Shown here one piece after another: positions 61,061-64,000 of a stretch of 64,000 nucleotides of DNA. Made by a program: the position numbers and the translations under genes. Each line of letters starts with the position of its first letter. Within the stretch, counting starts at the first letter, position 1. A model generated the notes under the pieces. It was not told the DNA's origin and did not search any database. It was given only the letters and a program-made list of their open reading frames with translations. Where the stretch lies: the NCBI GenBank assembly GCA_013298625.1, contig JAAFIF010000017.1, positions 1 to 64,000 on the forward strand, read 5' to 3'. The DNA comes from Myxococcales bacterium. GTDB taxonomy: Bacteria; Myxococcota_A; Polyangia; Polyangiales; Ga0077539.

Positions 61061-62812
61061 TCAGTGCCCTGGGACCACGCGCGGTCCGCCCCGCTCGCCG
61101 AGCGCTTGTCGCTCGTAGTGCACGTACACGCGCGTGCCTGCGCGCCCCGTCTCGCTCGAGTTGACCCCGTGCCACCCGGCGGGAAGCTGCGGCTCGGTCC
61201 AGTGAAACATCCAGCGAGCGTCGGCAGGCGCCATGTTCACGCAGCCGTGCGAGCGCATGTAGCCGAACAAGTTGTGCCAAAACGCTCCGTGCAGCGCGAA
61301 CGATCCCTCGAAGTACATCACCCACGGCACGTCTTCGATCGAGTACGGCCCGTCGCCGGCGCTGTTGCCGTCCATCGTCGTGGTCAGGTGCTTCGAATAG
61401 ATTCGAAACGCGCCCTGAATGGTCTCGTAGTTGCGCTCGACCGAGTCGCGGTTGCGTCGGCCCGTCGAGACCAGAGTCACGTACACGGGACGCGCGCCCT
61501 CGTACGCGATGAGCATCTGGCGGTCGAGGTTGACCTCGACCCACTTCTCATTGGCGCCCACGTCCGAAGGCGGGGCGGACGTGCGAATCGTGCGGACGTT
61601 GCGCTCGCGCACGTAGAAGCCATCGCGGGTCTTCAGGTAGTTCTCGCGTCCGATGGTGACGGGCGGGTCCGACGTGAGGTGGTAGACCGCGAGCCGCGGC
61701 GCGCGCTCGCGGCGCACTGCGCGCTGGCCATCTTCGGACAGATCGTAGGTCGAGCCCTCGAAGGCCACCATGAACACCGCGGGCAACGGGTGCGCTTCGT
61801 CGATCACGAGCCCCTGAAACGTCGGCGCGTTGCGCACAGCCGACGCCGCCCCGCGCTCGACGTACCCGCCGTTTTGCGTGCGAAGAAAGCGCCGTCCCGC
61901 GCTGGCCATCTCGCGATCGACCGAGATGTACATGCCCGAGAGCATTCGACGCAGCAACGGTGAGCCGTCGGCCCCTTGCAGGTCTTCGATCCGCACGCCC
62001 GCGTCTTCGGCCTGCGCGCGGTTCGCCACGATGGCGCTCGCGTTGTTCGTCGGTCCAGCGTCGACGCCGGTCGAGAGCAACGCGCCGCCCGAGGTGCTCG
62101 CGACCGCGCTCGTCCCCGCGTCGCGGGCCGCGGTGTTGCTGCTGCGCTCGAAGCGCTCGGGCTCGACCTCGCGCATGTCCGCTTCGGACGGAAGCCAGCG
62201 GTACATGACCGCGGGCCGGTACGTCGTCATGTACGGGTACGGCATCGGCTGCGACAGATCGGGCTGCGACGGACGGCGCCCTTCGAGCTCGCGCGCATCG
62301 AGCGTGGTCATTCGGTTGAGGCACACGTAGCCGCCGCCATCGACCTCGTACCAGCCGCGCGGGCAGCCCGCGCCCGTCCCGACCGAGCTCGCGCTGCGCA
62401 GCCGAAGCGACGCGCCTGCGCGAAAATAACCGACCTTTGGGCCGTTCCAATCCATGCGCTCGAAGATGGGAACCCACACCCACGTCGCCGTGATCGTCGG
62501 CCCCGTGTACGGAGCGCCGCCGTCTGCGCTGGCGCTGGCATCGTTCACCGCGCTCGCCGCGCTCGCGTCGGTGACTGTCACGCTCGATACGCCCGCGTCG
62601 CGCGCCGGCCGCGCTGCCGGCGGTTGGTCTGGCAGCGGGTCGACCGTCGAGGGCTCGTCGCTCGACGCGGCGTCCTCGCTCGTCTCTGCGTCAGCGCTGC
62701 CTGCGCCGCTGTGAATTGCAGCCCACCACTCGTCCATGCGTCCGCACCCGGCGAGCGCCGTCGCGAGAGAAGTGAGTGAGAGGGCCGCCCGAATCGCCAA
62801 CGATCGCTTCAT
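61061..62812 (-). CDS. lipoprotein L,D-transpeptidase (YkuD)
   Basis: A 583-aa protein with lipoprotein signal (LSLTSLATALAGCGRMDEWW, lipobox LAGC) and a D/A/S-rich linker. A beta region with PTITATWVWVPIFERMDWNG and CPRGWYEVDGGGYVCLNR follows, maybe a cell-wall-binding SH3-like part. The C-terminal YkuD domain carries WVEVNLDRQMLIAYEGARPV, then ALHGAFWHN and the catalytic SHGCVNM with its Cys. It cross-links or attaches proteins to peptidoglycan through mDAP (3-3 bonds) in the periplasm. It is divergent, over a 280-bp gap, from the TonB-like gene. Confidence 0.93.
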   Translation of the reverse strand: MKRSLAIRAALSLTSLATALAGCGRMDEWWAAIHSGAGSADAETSEDAASSDEPSTVDPLPDQPPAARPARDAGVSSVTVTDASAASAVNDASASADGGAPYTGPTITATWVWVPIFERMDWNGPKVGYFRAGASLRLRSASSVGTGAGCPRGWYEVDGGGYVCLNRMTTLDARELEGRRPSQPDLSQPMPYPYMTTYRPAVMYRWLPSEADMREVEPERFERSSNTAARDAGTSAVASTSGGALLSTGVDAGPTNNASAIVANRAQAEDAGVRIEDLQGADGSPLLRRMLSGMYISVDREMASAGRRFLRTQNGGYVERGAASAVRNAPTFQGLVIDEAHPLPAVFMVAFEGSTYDLSEDGQRAVRRERAPRLAVYHLTSDPPVTIGRENYLKTRDGFYVRERNVRTIRTSAPPSDVGANEKWVEVNLDRQMLIAYEGARPVYVTLVSTGRRNRDSVERNYETIQGAFRIYSKHLTTTMDGNSAGDGPYSIEDVPWVMYFEGSFALHGAFWHNLFGYMRSHGCVNMAPADARWMFHWTEPQLPAGWHGVNSSETGRAGTRVYVHYERQALGERGGPRVVPGH

Positions 62813-63092
62813 GAACGAAACCTGCTCGACCGTGGTCGAACCATCCGCTGCTCGCCAGTGTTCGCAACGAGACGAACGGAGCTCCGAGGCAGCGGTGCCG
62901 CGTTACAGCCCATCTCCTCGCGTCGTGCAACTTTGTTGCGCGACGGCGGCCGAAGAGCGGGACGGTCTATGCCGCCACAGCGTTGCGAACTCTGGGCCGC
63001 GCGAATAGATCCGCCGCTCGCCCAGTCGAACACCGCAGAAGATCACCGTGACGGACACCCCTCACCGCAGTTGCTACAGTGCTCGCGCGGTC

Positions 63093-64000
63093 GTGGCACC
63101 ACAGCGAGAGCGTAAACAGAGACACAGCGATCGAATCTCGCTCGCGCTCGCCGTCGGCGCGTCGTTGCTCGTGCACGCCGTTCCGCTCGTCACCGCGATC
63201 CGGCTTCCGATGCCGAGCCCGGTCCCGTTCGAAGTGCGGACGCGCACGACCGAGTTCGGCCTCGAGCAAGCGCTCTCGGGCTCGCGTACCGTGACCCCGC
63301 GGCCTGCACCTGCGTCCCCGCCCACGCCGACGCCCGCGCCCTCGGAGCCGCAGCCGCGACCGGCGCCTCGTCCGCGCCCGCGCCCTGCGTCGTCGCCGTT
63401 GCTGCCCGTTCCCGACCTGCGGCTGCGCGAGCCCACCATCGCTCCGCGCCCGCTCGCGCAGCTCAATGTCCCCTCGAGCGCGACGCCGCCCGCGCGGCCC
63501 GCGGCGCCAACGGTGGCCAACACCGCCGCCGACCTCGCGCCGATGGTCCCGCAAGGCTCGCTCTTCACCATCGCGATCCGCATGGACCGCATCCGCGCGA
63601 CGCCCTACGCGCGCTCGGTCCGCCGGGTGTTCTCGTCGATCCGCGACTGGCGCGAGATGCTCGGCGGAGCGTCGATCGACCTCGTCGAAGACCTCGATCG
63701 CGTCGTGCTCGCTGCGTCCAACCCGTTCGGCGCCAACGGGCAGCCGCCAGACTGGTTCGTGTTGGCCAAGGCCGCAGGGCACTCGGACCGCAGGCTGCGC
63801 GCCGCGGTCGAAGCGATGGCCGAGAGCGATCGCCCGCAAGCGCCGTCGCCGGTGAACCCTCCGCGCGACGAGGACGCTTCGAGCGCAGAACCGACGCGGG
63901 ATTCACGATCGCGCGAGGACGACTCGGGCATCGCCGAGGACGCAGGCGCGCGAAGGGACATCTGGACGCAGCGAGACGGCGCGCGGATCACCACGCTGCA
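63093..64000 (+). CDS. Pro-rich TonB-like inner-membrane protein, 3' end outside window
   Basis: About 302 residues are visible from the GTG at 63093; a GTG at 63048 is possible. It has a basic N-terminus (APQRERKQRHSDR), one hydrophobic anchor (SLALAVGASLLVHAVPLV), and a 100-residue Pro/Arg-rich periplasmic stretch (TPRPAPASPPTPTPAPSEPQ) as in TonB or energy-coupling proteins. After about residue 140 comes a soluble domain (GSLFTIAIRMDRIRATPYAR, DWREMLGGASIDLVEDLDRV), then an acidic/Ser linker. The N-terminal plan is TonB-like; the globular part is not recognised. It runs off the window end. Confidence 0.75.
   Translation, partial: MAPQRERKQRHSDRISLALAVGASLLVHAVPLVTAIRLPMPSPVPFEVRTRTTEFGLEQALSGSRTVTPRPAPASPPTPTPAPSEPQPRPAPRPRPRPASSPLLPVPDLRLREPTIAPRPLAQLNVPSSATPPARPAAPTVANTAADLAPMVPQGSLFTIAIRMDRIRATPYARSVRRVFSSIRDWREMLGGASIDLVEDLDRVVLAASNPFGANGQPPDWFVLAKAAGHSDRRLRAAVEAMAESDRPQAPSPVNPPRDEDASSAEPTRDSRSREDDSGIAEDAGARRDIWTQRDGARITTL

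Noticed and set aside
1..64000. CRISPR array, rRNA, tRNA, insertion sequence or prophage
   Set aside because: No evenly spaced direct repeats with spacers, no conserved RNA core sequences, no transposase or phage structural gene seen.

Overview
This is about 64 kb of very GC-rich chromosome from a myxobacterium, most likely Polyangiales/Sandaracinaceae-like. The evidence is a MYXO-CTERM protein, many lipoproteins with Asp/Ala/Gly linkers made of (DAG)n-type repeats, Cys-rich and Gly-rich surface proteins, several Ser/Thr kinases, HTH and ECF regulators, and very dense gene packing. Many neighbouring genes share 4-bp ATGA, GTGA or TTGA overlaps. About 48 protein genes can be supported. I saw no rRNA, tRNA, CRISPR array, insertion sequence or prophage.

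Layout. 1-5.6 kb: the end of a gene, a DA-rich lipoprotein, a Tat-exported PhoX-like protein, a 1.1-kb stretch with no convincing gene, and a large lipoprotein. 5.7-9.3 kb: a zinc-ribbon-like protein, a cytochrome P450 and two small Cys-containing lipoproteins. 9.3-15.2 kb: an ECF sigma factor coupled to a zinc-type anti-sigma factor with a DUF4097-like exterior, then a PEGA-like protein coupled to a 971-aa Cys-rich/Gly-rich surface lipoprotein. 15.4-20 kb: a membrane protein whose gene overlaps a Crp-like regulator tail to tail, a DUF2786 protein, a WD40-like protein, a peptidoglycan amidase and a TetR regulator. 20-26.8 kb: a trypsin-like lipoprotein without its nucleophile, a NUDT22-like Nudix protein, a Sel1-repeat lipoprotein, TypA/BipA and a lipoprotein. 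26.9-37.6 kb: a lipoprotein coupled to a BrkB-family membrane protein, an AddB/AddA recombination nuclease pair, and homoserine dehydrogenase fused to CBS domains.

37.6-47.3 kb is the most unusual part. It holds an LRR-zinc ribbon-SDR fusion head to head with a degenerate EF-Tu paralogue, then a 1107-aa protein with a C-terminal Ser/Thr kinase head to head with a retron-type reverse transcriptase. The RT carries an N-terminal HEAT-like region and shares a GTGA overlap with a TIGR02996/LRR protein. The RT has the retron signatures (an NAxxH motif, YADD, and ITG at the VTG position) and resembles the myxobacterial Mx162 enzyme, but only 68 bp separate it from the divergent kinase, so no ordinary upstream msr-msd fits.

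47.3-64 kb: a hypothetical protein, a 2-oxoglutarate/Fe(II) oxygenase, HflX with an acidic insert, an overlapping trio that begins with a zincin lipoprotein, more lipoproteins and hypothetical genes, an SDR lacking its catalytic Tyr, a MYXO-CTERM protein coupled to a GT-C-like membrane protein, a cytosolic Ser/Thr kinase, an L,D-transpeptidase lipoprotein, and the start of a Pro-rich TonB-like protein cut by the window end.

Motifs were read by eye from translations. Family names rest on recognised motifs and not on database searches.
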